NCBI GenBank assembly: GCA_900548455.1
Contig: URKQ01000011.1
Span: forward strand, 1 to 64,000
DNA from: an uncultured Clostridium sp.
GTDB lineage: Bacteria > Bacillota > Clostridia > Clostridiales > Clostridiaceae
Length of the DNA: 64,000 nucleotides
Reading direction: 5' to 3'
Position numbers and translations under genes: made by a program. Below the pieces are notes generated by a model, which saw nothing but the letters and a program-made list of their open reading frames with translations, was not told the origin of the DNA and did no database searches. Positions 54,686-63,862 of the stretch are shown one piece after another; position 1 is the first letter of the stretch; each line of letters opens with the position of its first letter.

Positions 54686-57682
54686 AGTAATGAAAATAAC
54701 AGTATAATAAAAAGATACTATACTAACGAATTAGACCTTAATAAATCATTGACAGTTTATGATTTATTTAAGTGGAAAAAAGTTGACGTAACACTTAAAG
54801 ACTATAAGACAGGAAATACTTTAGTTGACATGCGCGGACTAGAATTTCCAGAAGATTATTCTCAAAACGCATGTGATATTATCGCCTCCAAATATTTCAA
54901 AAAGGCTCTTATTCCAAATGAAGTTGGATATGAGAATAGTTTAAAACTAGTTGCTCATAGACTGGTTAACTTTTGGTGTGAATCCTTAAAAGACGAAAAA
55001 CTTATAACCACTGATGAGGAATATAAAATTCTTTATGACGAATTGGTTTATTGCTTTTTAAATCAAATGTATGCACCAAACTCTCCTCAATGGTTTAACA
55101 CTGGTTTAAAACTATCCTATGGAATAGGTGGAGAGTATCAAGGTCACTATTATTATGATGAAAATCTAAAAAAAGTTGTAAAAAGTACGGATAACTATAC
55201 TAGAACTCAAGCTTCTGCTTGTTTTATTCTTTCAATTGAAGATAGACTTTTAGGACCTCATTCAATTTCAGAACAATATGTTACAGAAACAAAACTCTTT
55301 AAAGGTGGATCTGGATGTGGAACAAACTATTCAACATTAAGAGGTAAAGATGAAAAGCTGTCTTCTGGCGGAATTTCCTCTGGAGTAATGAGCTTTTTAA
55401 AAGGTTTTGATAGAAATGCTGGAACAATAAAATCTGGTGGTACCACAAGACGTGCAGCAAAAATGGTGTGTTTAGACATCGACCATCCAGAAATCAAAGA
55501 ATTTATAAATTGGAAATCTAGAGAAGAAGATAAAGTACGTGCTCTTGGAAAAATGGGTTATGATGCTTCCTTTGAAGGCGAAGCTTACGAAACAGTGTCT
55601 GGACAAAATGGTAATAACTCTATTAGATTTAATGATGATTTTATGGAAAAAGTAGATAATTTATCCACTAACCCAGACTCAACAATAACATTAAAAGGAA
55701 GAGTTGACAGCAGTATAAATAAAGATATGAAAGTTAATGAATTGTGGGATGATTTTAATTTTGCAGCATGGCAATGTGCAGACCCTGCTCCTCAATTTGA
55801 TGATACTTTTAATGCATGGCATACATGTCCAGGTGGTGAAGATGGAAACTTTGGTGCAAAATATAACCGATTAAACTCTACCAATCCATGTGGTGAATAT
55901 GCCTTCCTAGATGATACATCCTGTAATCTTGCTTCTATAAATATATATAAATTTTATGATAAAGATAATAAAACTTTTAACTTAGATGGATATATCCACT
56001 TAACATCATTATTACAACTTATGTTAGAAGCCTCCATTCATTGGGGACAATTTCCTACTGAAGACATTGCAAGAAAAACCTATATGTTTAGAACTACAGG
56101 ACTTGGAATTGCTAACTTGTCTTCATTATTAATGGTTATGGGTTATCCTTATGATTCAAATGAAGCCAGAGCTCTTTCAGCTGCTTTAGTAGGTATCTTA
56201 ACTGGAGTATCTTACGCAACTTCAGCACGTATGGCTGAAAAAGTAGGCCCATTTGAAAAATATGAAATAAATAAAAACTCCATGTTAAAAGTAATTAGAA
56301 ATCATGGAAGAGTTGCTGGTGCCCTTGATAGTGATTATGAAGATTTACACTATAATCCTTTAAAGGTTGATCATGAATTATTAAAATGTGAAGGTGCTTC
56401 TATTCTTTCTGATACTTTGAAACAAGTATGGAAACAAGCAATTGAATTAGGTGAAAAATTTGGTTATAGAAATGCTCAAGTATCAGTAATTGCACCTACA
56501 GGAACTATTTCTTTTGCTATGGACTGTGGGGCTACTTCAATCGAACCATATTTTTCTCACTTTATTTATAAAAAACTATCTGGTGGCGGTTATATGACAA
56601 TAGTAAATCCTGTTATCAAAGATGCACTAGATAATCTTGGATATTCTAAAAGTGAAATAAAAGACATACTGGACTATATTTTAAGAAAAGAAATTGTAAA
56701 TGAAGACGGTTATGAATACGAAAAAATAATTGATGGTAAAATAGAAGGTGCTCCTCATTTAAAAGAAGAACATTTACCTATATTTGATACAGCTAATAAG
56801 TGTGGTAGTGGAGCTAGATATATAAAACCTATGGGGCATGTGTTAATGATGGCTGCTCTAACACCTCTAATCTCTGGTTCTGTTTCTAAAACAGTTAACC
56901 TTCCTAAAAATGCCACTGTAGATGACTTTAAAAAAGTAGTACTAGATTCTTGGAAACTAGGTGTTAAAGGAATTGCATTATATAGAGATGGATGTAAAGC
57001 TAGTCAACCACTTAATACAGCACTAGAAAATCAATGCGATCGCAAATTAGAAGATTTATCTTATGATGAACTATTAACTAAAGCAAAAGAATTACAAAGT
57101 AATAACAATCGTATATCTGTAAGAGAAAAACCTGTTGGTATAAGAGTTGGGACTACACACCCTGCCCAAATTGATGATGTGAAAATATATACAACAGTAA
57201 ATAGACGTCCAAATGGAGAAATTTCTGAAATATATATTACTACTGATAGGGAAGGAACTATAATTACTGGTCTTCTAAATTCACTATCCAAATCAATATC
57301 AGTAATGCTTCAATACCATGTACCTGCTGCTGATATATCTAAAATGCTTAGAGGCCAAAAATATGAACCTTATGGATTTGTTCAAAAACATCCATATATT
57401 AAACATGTAAGTTCTATCTCTGATTTAATAAGTAAAATAATTGATATTGAATTAGGTGATTTTTCTCGTTGTCAAATCAAACCGGATGTTGAAGAAACAT
57501 CTTCTTATACTGCTTCAACACTAACTAATAATAATTATGAGAATAGTATTGAGGATGAAAAGGAAGTAGTTGGGGAAAGAATTTATTCCGAGACTTGCCC
57601 TACATGTTCCAGTACTAATTTAGTTAGAAATGGTACTTGTAAAGTTTGTAGAGATTGTGGTTCAACTACAGGATGTAGTTAA
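54683..57682 (+). CDS. nrdJ: Adenosylcobalamin-dependent (class II) ribonucleotide reductase
   Basis: Converts ribonucleotides to deoxyribonucleotides without oxygen. It is a 999-aa large NrdJ: FLNQMYAPNSPQWFNTGL (N-terminal), RTQASACFILSIEDRLLG (active-site Cys), FKGGSGCGTNYS, and NSTNPCGEYAFLDDTSCNLASINI (radical site Cys and Glu in NPCGE). The finger-loop region is IAPTGTISFAMDCGATSIEPYF. The C-terminus has a zinc-ribbon-like CPTCSST...CKVCRDCGSTTGCS with the terminal redox cysteines. Adenosylcobalamin would come from CobA (19.3 kb). No cobalamin riboswitch is visible upstream. Confidence 0.96.
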   Translation: MSNENNSIIKRYYTNELDLNKSLTVYDLFKWKKVDVTLKDYKTGNTLVDMRGLEFPEDYSQNACDIIASKYFKKALIPNEVGYENSLKLVAHRLVNFWCESLKDEKLITTDEEYKILYDELVYCFLNQMYAPNSPQWFNTGLKLSYGIGGEYQGHYYYDENLKKVVKSTDNYTRTQASACFILSIEDRLLGPHSISEQYVTETKLFKGGSGCGTNYSTLRGKDEKLSSGGISSGVMSFLKGFDRNAGTIKSGGTTRRAAKMVCLDIDHPEIKEFINWKSREEDKVRALGKMGYDASFEGEAYETVSGQNGNNSIRFNDDFMEKVDNLSTNPDSTITLKGRVDSSINKDMKVNELWDDFNFAAWQCADPAPQFDDTFNAWHTCPGGEDGNFGAKYNRLNSTNPCGEYAFLDDTSCNLASINIYKFYDKDNKTFNLDGYIHLTSLLQLMLEASIHWGQFPTEDIARKTYMFRTTGLGIANLSSLLMVMGYPYDSNEARALSAALVGILTGVSYATSARMAEKVGPFEKYEINKNSMLKVIRNHGRVAGALDSDYEDLHYNPLKVDHELLKCEGASILSDTLKQVWKQAIELGEKFGYRNAQVSVIAPTGTISFAMDCGATSIEPYFSHFIYKKLSGGGYMTIVNPVIKDALDNLGYSKSEIKDILDYILRKEIVNEDGYEYEKIIDGKIEGAPHLKEEHLPIFDTANKCGSGARYIKPMGHVLMMAALTPLISGSVSKTVNLPKNATVDDFKKVVLDSWKLGVKGIALYRDGCKASQPLNTALENQCDRKLEDLSYDELLTKAKELQSNNNRISVREKPVGIRVGTTHPAQIDDVKIYTTVNRRPNGEISEIYITTDREGTIITGLLNSLSKSISVMLQYHVPAADISKMLRGQKYEPYGFVQKHPYIKHVSSISDLISKIIDIELGDFSRCQIKPDVEETSSYTASTLTNNNYENSIEDEKEVVGERIYSETCPTCSSTNLVRNGTCKVCRDCGSTTGCS

Positions 57683-57706
57683 AAAAGTGGCTTAGGCCAC
57701 TTTTTT
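57681..57706 (+). terminator. Terminator after nrdJ
   Basis: Arms AAAAAAGTGGC / GCCACTTTTTT with a 4-nt loop, overlapping the stop codon of nrdJ. It lies 12 bp from the convergent serpin gene and can serve both. Confidence 0.88.
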
Positions 57707-57717
57707 AAATTAAAATA

Positions 57718-58938
57718 TTATATATCCGTTAGCTTTCCCATAAATAAAATTATCCCAGATTCCTCATCTGATATAAAAAATAAAAATGGTCTATTAGCTT
57801 TAAATTCTTTTATTTCCATTTCCATTGCAGTTTCCTTCGTGGCTATAACAGTAGCTGCTGATGCCACTGTTCCCTCTTCATCTACTTGAATTTTTGCTTT
57901 ATGAAGCACGTCATCAATAAATAAATCATTTGTTATCTTAGAGAAATTAGCACCTTCTTCAAATGCATCAACCATTCCTAACTTCATCAACACATTTTTT
58001 AATTCTTTTGATTCATATTCTATATCAAATTTAGGAATAAATACATCAATATTTTCTTCATTATTATTAATTTCATTTATCATATTAACTATCTTGTCAA
58101 AGGTTAAATTCTTAATGAATTGCTGTAAATTGCTTTCTTTGTTCGGCAACATAACGTACATAGCCTTAGTACATCCGCTATAGGATAATTTAATTCCTTC
58201 AAAATCATTTCCTTTAAAATAGCATGTTTCAGTGTCAAATCCACTTCTTTTCATGAATTTACAAATATTCTTTTCACCCAATTCATTAATAAATTCATCT
58301 TCTACATTATTGTTCTTATCAAAGGGTTCTTGCCATTTTCCTTTAAAATATACTGCATTAATTACATACATTATGATATTATCTGAAATCGGAGGTTCCA
58401 ACATCTTATTAATATTTCCTTTAGTTTCTTTTGATATCCACTGATTTATCTTATCCACTGAGCCTTTATCTTGAAAGTCTACTTTGTTAAATTGGGACTT
58501 ATAAGTCTTTTTATTAAGGTTTATAAAATTATCATTTATTGTATTATTTTTATTAACCCATATTGAATTTACAATATTCAAATCAATATTGTTATCATCA
58601 ATTTTAAGATATCTTAACAATTCACTGAATGTCTCATTGACTTTTTCCATATCCAAATTGTTATATTTTAACACATCCTTCATTTCTTCCTTTGTATTCC
58701 CGTCAGCTCCATTGTACATCATAGTTAATGCTGTATTTATGCTAATTGGAGATATTACAACATTTTCATACTTTTCCTCATTTGAAATTGACTTAAATAA
58801 ATTTAACCCAAATTCATTATTAGAATTAATCACTTGCTTATCTACCTTATTTCTTTTAATATTAGTATCCCTGCATCCTACAAATACAAATAAATTAATT
58901 GCAATTAAAATCCAAATTATAGCCTTCTTAAATTTCAT
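57718..58938 (-). CDS. Serpin-family lipoprotein
   Basis: About 407 aa. The signal MKFKKAIIWILIAINLFVFVGC has lipobox Cys22, so it should be anchored outside. The serpin fold is seen in ALTMMYNGADGNTKEEM, the DNIIMYVINAVYFKGKWQEPFDK breach/shutter region and KFDIEYESKELKNVLMKLGM. The reactive loop has the inhibitory hinge EEGTVASAA. By the alpha1-antitrypsin register P1 is near Thr in ATKETAME, but the P' side is about 3 residues longer, so P1 is uncertain. The FKANRPFLFFI signature is normal. GGGGTG precedes ATG 58938; the longer frame to 59007 lacks one. Confidence 0.9.
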   Translation of the reverse strand: MKFKKAIIWILIAINLFVFVGCRDTNIKRNKVDKQVINSNNEFGLNLFKSISNEEKYENVVISPISINTALTMMYNGADGNTKEEMKDVLKYNNLDMEKVNETFSELLRYLKIDDNNIDLNIVNSIWVNKNNTINDNFINLNKKTYKSQFNKVDFQDKGSVDKINQWISKETKGNINKMLEPPISDNIIMYVINAVYFKGKWQEPFDKNNNVEDEFINELGEKNICKFMKRSGFDTETCYFKGNDFEGIKLSYSGCTKAMYVMLPNKESNLQQFIKNLTFDKIVNMINEINNNEENIDVFIPKFDIEYESKELKNVLMKLGMVDAFEEGANFSKITNDLFIDDVLHKAKIQVDEEGTVASAATVIATKETAMEMEIKEFKANRPFLFFISDEESGIILFMGKLTDI

Positions 58939-59003
58939 ACAATCACCCCAATCTATTACTACTTTATATACGAAATAAAGTTGAGTAGGATTACTTAAAA
59001 CTA

Positions 59004-59118
59004 ACAAAAGAGATTCCCTTAGGAATCTCTACATTAACCAACACTTCACTAAATTGTTGGTTTCTTTTAACTGTAATCATACTTAGTATTAAGGTTCGCA
59101 GCCCGTGAACAGAGGTGC
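59004..59118 (-). ncRNA. Possible structured RNA or leader upstream of the serpin gene
   Basis: On the minus strand a TATAAT (59128-59123) is followed by a GC-richer stretch unusual here (ACGGGCTGCGAACC). Three stem-loops follow: GTTC/GAAC (59111-59095), AACCAACA/TGTTGGTT (59066-59039 region), and AGAGATTCC/GGAATCTCT (59030-59009) with TTTTGTT after it. The -35 is weak. I do not recognise it as a known class. It may be a small RNA or an attenuator of the serpin gene. Confidence 0.4.
59006..59030 (-). terminator. Hairpin terminator between lipoprotein and serpin genes
   Basis: AGAGATTCC / GGAATCTCT with loop CTTAG, T-rich after it on the minus strand, 68 bp before the serpin start. It could end the two-component/lipoprotein operon or an RNA between them. 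Confidence 0.7.
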
Positions 59119-59154
59119 ATATATTATAATAGCAAAGTTAACTGATAAAAATTG

Positions 59155-60570
59155 CTACTTTACAAACATATTGACTTCTTCTGACCAATAGTCTACATAT
59201 TGACCTAGTGCCCACTCAGCCATTATTATTTCTTCCTTACTTTTTAAATCAATAACTAACTCAGTTTCCATATCAAGTTCATTTCCATTAACTTTATATA
59301 CATATAACTTACCTTTAGTTTTAATTATTGTTAAATTATTATTGGGAGATGATATTGCATCAATAGCTGATGGCACTTGATTTTTAATTCCCTGCCAAGA
59401 AGTATATAAATCATCATGACGAGCAATGTCCTTTGAAACCCTAGTCATAATTTCCTTTTTATTACCAAACTCATTAAATAATTCTTCTTGTATTTCATTT
59501 TTATTATAAAAATCATCTATCAAAGTATAGAAGCACCATCTTCCCCTATTTCTTGTAATTCCATAGTTGGTAAAACTTTTTAAGTTTCCGATATCACTTT
59601 CTAAACTTTTATCATTATCCTTAATAACCTTTAAATCATTTTCTGATATTAAACTACTAATTGGAACTATTACTCTTTTATTTGTTGCTTGCAAATCTAT
59701 TAAAAAAGTTCCCAAGGTTTCTTTTATTTCTCCTTGCATATTACTTACAGTTCTAATACTCATATAATCATTACCTATAAAAGTTATATCTTCACTAAGA
59801 ATATTTTTATCAATAAGCTTTTCAGTATCACTAGAACTATTCTTTGACTCATCTTTAATGTAAGCTATATTTACTCTATTATAAATATCTTGTTCAACTA
59901 ATGTTTTTTCATTATCAACCTTAAAAAATCCATCTTTTCGTGGTAATAAAATATAAGGAATTTCTTTATACTGAATTGTTTCTCCATTATAAGTAATCCA
60001 TAAAGTTCTATATTTCCATGCACCACTATCTTCTGACTTTAATCCCAATAATACACCACTATTCAAATTATAAAAGTTATCCGGACTAAAGGCTTCCTCT
60101 TTCATAATCTCATCAATTTTAGCATCATCTGATACCTTCTCAATATACATTATCTTTTCTCCATCTATAACAATAAACGAATCCTTAGTTATAATAACAT
60201 CCTTAATAAAAGTATTACCTGAACTAATAGTAATTACAGTAAAATCCTCTTTTTCTCCAATCTGCTTAGGCAAAAATCCTAAAGTACTATAAATATAGTC
60301 GAAGCTATCTACAATCTTTGCTTTATAGCTAATATGTTCATATACCCTATTAAATATCATTGCCTCCTTATCATCGAAGGCTAATGTATATCCAGCCATA
60401 GAATCATCCTCTACTATTCCTCCATCAAACTCAGTACATTTAGTTACCTTCCATTGCCCCTTTAAAATAGTATTAGTATCTGGAGTAGCCACACTAATAT
60501 TAAAACTATTGCATCCTGTAAAAAATATTAAAACAAATAAAATAATACATCCTAATCTGATTCTTTTCAT
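59155..60570 (-). CDS. Lipoprotein of unknown function in a two-component operon
   Basis: 471 aa. The signal MKRIRLGCIILFVLIFFTGC has lipobox Cys20. The mature part has no domain I recognise. Blocks such as LKGQWKVTKCTEFDGGIVEDD and YTLAFDDKEAMIF suggest a beta-rich fold of lipocalin-like or META-type character, but this is weak. It lies 5 bp after the histidine kinase and is probably co-transcribed, so it may be a sensor accessory or output of the system. Confidence 0.78.
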   Translation of the reverse strand: MKRIRLGCIILFVLIFFTGCNSFNISVATPDTNTILKGQWKVTKCTEFDGGIVEDDSMAGYTLAFDDKEAMIFNRVYEHISYKAKIVDSFDYIYSTLGFLPKQIGEKEDFTVITISSGNTFIKDVIITKDSFIVIDGEKIMYIEKVSDDAKIDEIMKEEAFSPDNFYNLNSGVLLGLKSEDSGAWKYRTLWITYNGETIQYKEIPYILLPRKDGFFKVDNEKTLVEQDIYNRVNIAYIKDESKNSSSDTEKLIDKNILSEDITFIGNDYMSIRTVSNMQGEIKETLGTFLIDLQATNKRVIVPISSLISENDLKVIKDNDKSLESDIGNLKSFTNYGITRNRGRWCFYTLIDDFYNKNEIQEELFNEFGNKKEIMTRVSKDIARHDDLYTSWQGIKNQVPSAIDAISSPNNNLTIIKTKGKLYVYKVNGNELDMETELVIDLKSKEEIIMAEWALGQYVDYWSEEVNMFVK

Positions 60571-60574
60571 ACAA

Positions 60575-61966
60575 TTAATCTCCTATAGGCAATAATATAG
60601 TGACTTTAGTTCCCGTACCTTCTTCACTATCTATACTTAACTTTCCATTATGCATCATAATAATTTCATCACATACGGAAAGCCCAATTCCTGATCCAGC
60701 CTTTGAGTTTTTTCCCTTATAAAACTTATCCTTTATATGTGGCAAATCTTCCTTGGAAATTCCACAGCCATAATCAGTAATGTGAATTTCTAAATCATTG
60801 TTCTTTCTAAAAAAATCAAGTTCTATAACATCGTTAACCTTACAATACTTTATTGAATTATCCAATATATTTATTAAAACTTGTTTCATTCTATTTCTAT
60901 CAATATACAAATTCATTTTTTCACTTTGTCTCAATTTTAGTGATATTCCTTGGCTAGTCATAGGTGGTTCCAATTGTTTAATTATACTTTTTAAAAATTC
61001 ATTTATTTCTGTTTGTTCCTTATTTAAAGTTAACTTTCCTGATACTAATTTAGAAAAATCCAGTAATTCTTCAACTAGTAAAGAAAGACGTTCCACTTCT
61101 TCATCTATAATTCCTAACCCCTCAAGAATTTCTTCTTTATCACTTAAATCTGACGACTCTAAAACTATAGTCCATCCCTTTATTGAAGTAAGAGGTGTCC
61201 GTAGTTCATGGGATACTGAAGATATAAATTCATTTTTTAATCTTTCGTTCTTTAATATTTCCTGCGACATATAATTTAAAGTATCAGCTAGCTTTCCAAT
61301 TTCATCTTTGGAGTACTTTGGAATAGTTTCTTTAAAATTACCATTAGCCATGTTTTCTGCACCAATACAAACTAATTTTAATGGCTTCATTATACTATTA
61401 CCTATAAATATGCTAACAGTTGAAGATACAACTATAACTAATATTCCTAAAGACATTATAATAAGAAATATCTTGTTAATAGACCTATCAATTTCTCTAG
61501 TTGATGACGTAAATCTCAATACTCCATCAACATTTGTATCATGGTAAAGTGGCATTGCAACACTTATACTTTTCTCTCTTTTATTATTAGCTTTATAAAC
61601 CACTGAAACTGGCTTGTTCCCCCCATTTAATGATTCTTTAACTTCACTTGTAAGTAAGGGTTCATCAGAAATATATCCTAAAGAATCCATAAGAATTTTG
61701 CCTTTAGAATTAATTATCTGTACTTCACACTGAGTATTGCTCCAAAACATATCAGTATTATTAAAAACATTGTCCTCTATAGTATTAGATGATAAATATG
61801 TATTATAAAAATCACTTGAAATTTTAATTTGACCTTCTACTGTATCCTTTAAACTATTATAATAATAACTTCTTAAAACTGTATAAAGTATTACCTGAAT
61901 AATAATAACCGTAACTACAATTATTAATATATAACTACTAGTTATTTTTTTCTTAATGGAACTCAC
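60575..61966 (-). CDS. Sensor histidine kinase
   Basis: 463 aa, membrane-bound. TM1 is about 11-30 and TM2 about 166-190, enclosing an extracellular sensing domain of about 130 residues. HAMP follows (IMKPLKLVCIGAENMANGNF), then the H-box with His253 (SSVSHELRTPLTSIKG). The ATP domain has N (INILDNSIKY), G1 (DYGCGIS) and G2 (GSGIGLSV). It overlaps the response regulator gene by an ATGA-type junction, so the two are a pair. The ligand is unknown. Confidence 0.95.
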   Translation of the reverse strand: MSSIKKKITSSYILIIVVTVIIIQVILYTVLRSYYYNSLKDTVEGQIKISSDFYNTYLSSNTIEDNVFNNTDMFWSNTQCEVQIINSKGKILMDSLGYISDEPLLTSEVKESLNGGNKPVSVVYKANNKREKSISVAMPLYHDTNVDGVLRFTSSTREIDRSINKIFLIIMSLGILVIVVSSTVSIFIGNSIMKPLKLVCIGAENMANGNFKETIPKYSKDEIGKLADTLNYMSQEILKNERLKNEFISSVSHELRTPLTSIKGWTIVLESSDLSDKEEILEGLGIIDEEVERLSLLVEELLDFSKLVSGKLTLNKEQTEINEFLKSIIKQLEPPMTSQGISLKLRQSEKMNLYIDRNRMKQVLINILDNSIKYCKVNDVIELDFFRKNNDLEIHITDYGCGISKEDLPHIKDKFYKGKNSKAGSGIGLSVCDEIIMMHNGKLSIDSEEGTGTKVTILLPIGD

Positions 61967-62652
61967 TTATTATTCCTCCATATATATCCTGTTCCCCATA
62001 CTGTCTCAATAAACATTGGATGGGAAGAATCATTTTCAATTTTGCTCCTCAATCTTCTAATATTAACATCTATAATTTTATTTTCTCCAATAAAGTTATA
62101 TCCCCATATCATATCTAATAGTTCATCTCTACTAAATGCTCTATTGGGGTTCTCCATAAATACTTTCATCAAAGTATATTCCTTTGGTGTTACCTCTATA
62201 ACTTCTTCATCCTTATATAAAGTTTTACTATCTAAATCTATTTTAAATGGCCCTGATACTAACTCCCTCTTACTTAGATTATTACCTATATTCATTCTTC
62301 TAAGAAGAGACTTAACTACTGCTACTAGTTCCAAGGGATTAAATGGTTTAATTATATAATGATCTGCACCTAAATCTAATCCTGCTATTTTATCATTACC
62401 TTGAGCTTTGGCTGTTAGCATTATTATCCCTATATTAGGGTATCTTTCCTTTAGGAACTTACATACCCCATAACCATCAATCCCGGGTAACATAATATCT
62501 AAAATTACCACATCGGGACTCTCTTTACTGACAAGCTCAATTCCATCTTCACCAGTACCAGCTTCTATCACCTGGAAATTCTCCCTTTTTAAACTTATCT
62601 TTACAAATTTTCTTATATGTTCTTCATCTTCTATCAATAATATTTTATTCAT
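61963..62652 (-). CDS. OmpR-family response regulator
   Basis: About 229 aa. The receiver domain has acidic EDEE (8-11), phosphoacceptor Asp52 (VVILDIMLPG), Thr in MLTAKAQ and Lys in YIIKPFNP. The C-terminal winged helix (VTPKEYTLMKVFMENPNRAFSRDELLD, then NIRRLRSKIEND) binds DNA. The start at 62652 has GAGGTGG 3 nt upstream; an in-frame ATG four codons earlier overlaps that site. It is first in the operon with the kinase and lipoprotein. Confidence 0.95.
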   Translation of the reverse strand: MNKILLIEDEEHIRKFVKISLKRENFQVIEAGTGEDGIELVSKESPDVVILDIMLPGIDGYGVCKFLKERYPNIGIIMLTAKAQGNDKIAGLDLGADHYIIKPFNPLELVAVVKSLLRRMNIGNNLSKRELVSGPFKIDLDSKTLYKDEEVIEVTPKEYTLMKVFMENPNRAFSRDELLDMIWGYNFIGENKIIDVNIRRLRSKIENDSSHPMFIETVWGTGYIWRNNK

Positions 62653-62861
62653 AATCCACCTCATAGATATCTTACTTATCTTACTTTTATTTTATCATAA
62701 TCATGATTAATATAAATAATTATCACATGAAAATTATTTATTACCTTTGTTTCATCACATCATTTCCATTATTTGATTCATTCTAAAATATTTACAAAAT
62801 AGTATAAATATTGTATGATTTAAGTGTAATATTCTATATTTTCTGAACATGGAGGTGCGAA

Positions 62862-63848
62862 ATGGGAATATATATAAATGGTTTATCTATATATCATCCA
62901 AATAAACAAATTGATAATACATATTATATAAACAAGTTTGGCAATAAAATAGAAAATTTATTAAAACACCTTGGAAGAGAAAAAAGATATGTTATAAAGA
63001 ATGACTCTGAAAATTCTCTGACAATGGCTATAGACGCGGCAAATAGTTGTCTAAAAAAAACAAATATATCCCCTGAAGAAATAGATATAATTGTATTTGT
63101 AAGTGATTCCTTTGAATATCTTATTCCAACAAATGCTTTATTAATTAGAGAAAAAATTAAAGCAAATAATTGTAATCTTACATATGACATCAACGATAAT
63201 TGTATAGGTCTAATAACTGCAATTGATACAATCTCTACATATATGAATTGTAAAAATACATATAAAAATGCCCTTATAATAGGTTCTGTGTATAATTCTC
63301 TTTTAGCCAAAAGTGATTGTGCATTAGTAAATTCTACAGCTGGAGATGGTGCAGCTGCAATGCTACTAACAAAATCAGAGGGTAGTGGCGGAGTTCTTAA
63401 TTCTGCATATCATACAGATTCTCATAGTAGTAAATACATGGTTTTTCCTGAATGCGGTCTTTCTAATATGTTTAATGAAAATTTAGAAACAAACAAGAAA
63501 AAATATCTTTGGATAAATCATGATGTTTCTTATTTTAGTGATCAATGGGCAAAATTAATTTTAAAGCTATTAAATGATGGTAATGAAAATCTTAATAATA
63601 TAAGTCACTTTTTCTTTTCTCAATTTTCTCATCCTGATATTGTATCTACATTGTCTAAATTAGGTGTAGAAAATCCTAATGACAAATATACCTTTATAGC
63701 TGACAAATATGGATATACAGGATGTACAAGCCCATTTTTTGCACTGCATGATGCAATAAAAAACAAAAAAGTTAAAAAAGGAGATCTTATTGTATTTTGT
63801 TCAGTTGGTGCTGGATATACAATGGGAGCTTTCTTATATAAAATTTAA
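62862..63848 (+). CDS. KAS III-like (FabH-type) thiolase-fold protein, divergent
   Basis: 328 aa, thiolase superfamily, 3-oxoacyl-ACP synthase III type. The nucleophile Cys114 is present in YDINDNCIGLITAID. The usual HQAN segment reads FFSQFSH (Ser253 at the His position) and the GNTSAAS segment reads GYTGCTSP (Tyr285 at the Asn position). Thus the normal decarboxylating His/Asn pair seems absent. It may be an acyltransferase or start-unit loader instead of an elongating synthase. GGAGGTG precedes the ATG. It is followed by a small gene 15 bp away. Confidence 0.82.
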   Translation: MGIYINGLSIYHPNKQIDNTYYINKFGNKIENLLKHLGREKRYVIKNDSENSLTMAIDAANSCLKKTNISPEEIDIIVFVSDSFEYLIPTNALLIREKIKANNCNLTYDINDNCIGLITAIDTISTYMNCKNTYKNALIIGSVYNSLLAKSDCALVNSTAGDGAAAMLLTKSEGSGGVLNSAYHTDSHSSKYMVFPECGLSNMFNENLETNKKKYLWINHDVSYFSDQWAKLILKLLNDGNENLNNISHFFFSQFSHPDIVSTLSKLGVENPNDKYTFIADKYGYTGCTSPFFALHDAIKNKKVKKGDLIVFCSVGAGYTMGAFLYKI

Positions 63849-63862
63849 GTTGGAGGTTTATT

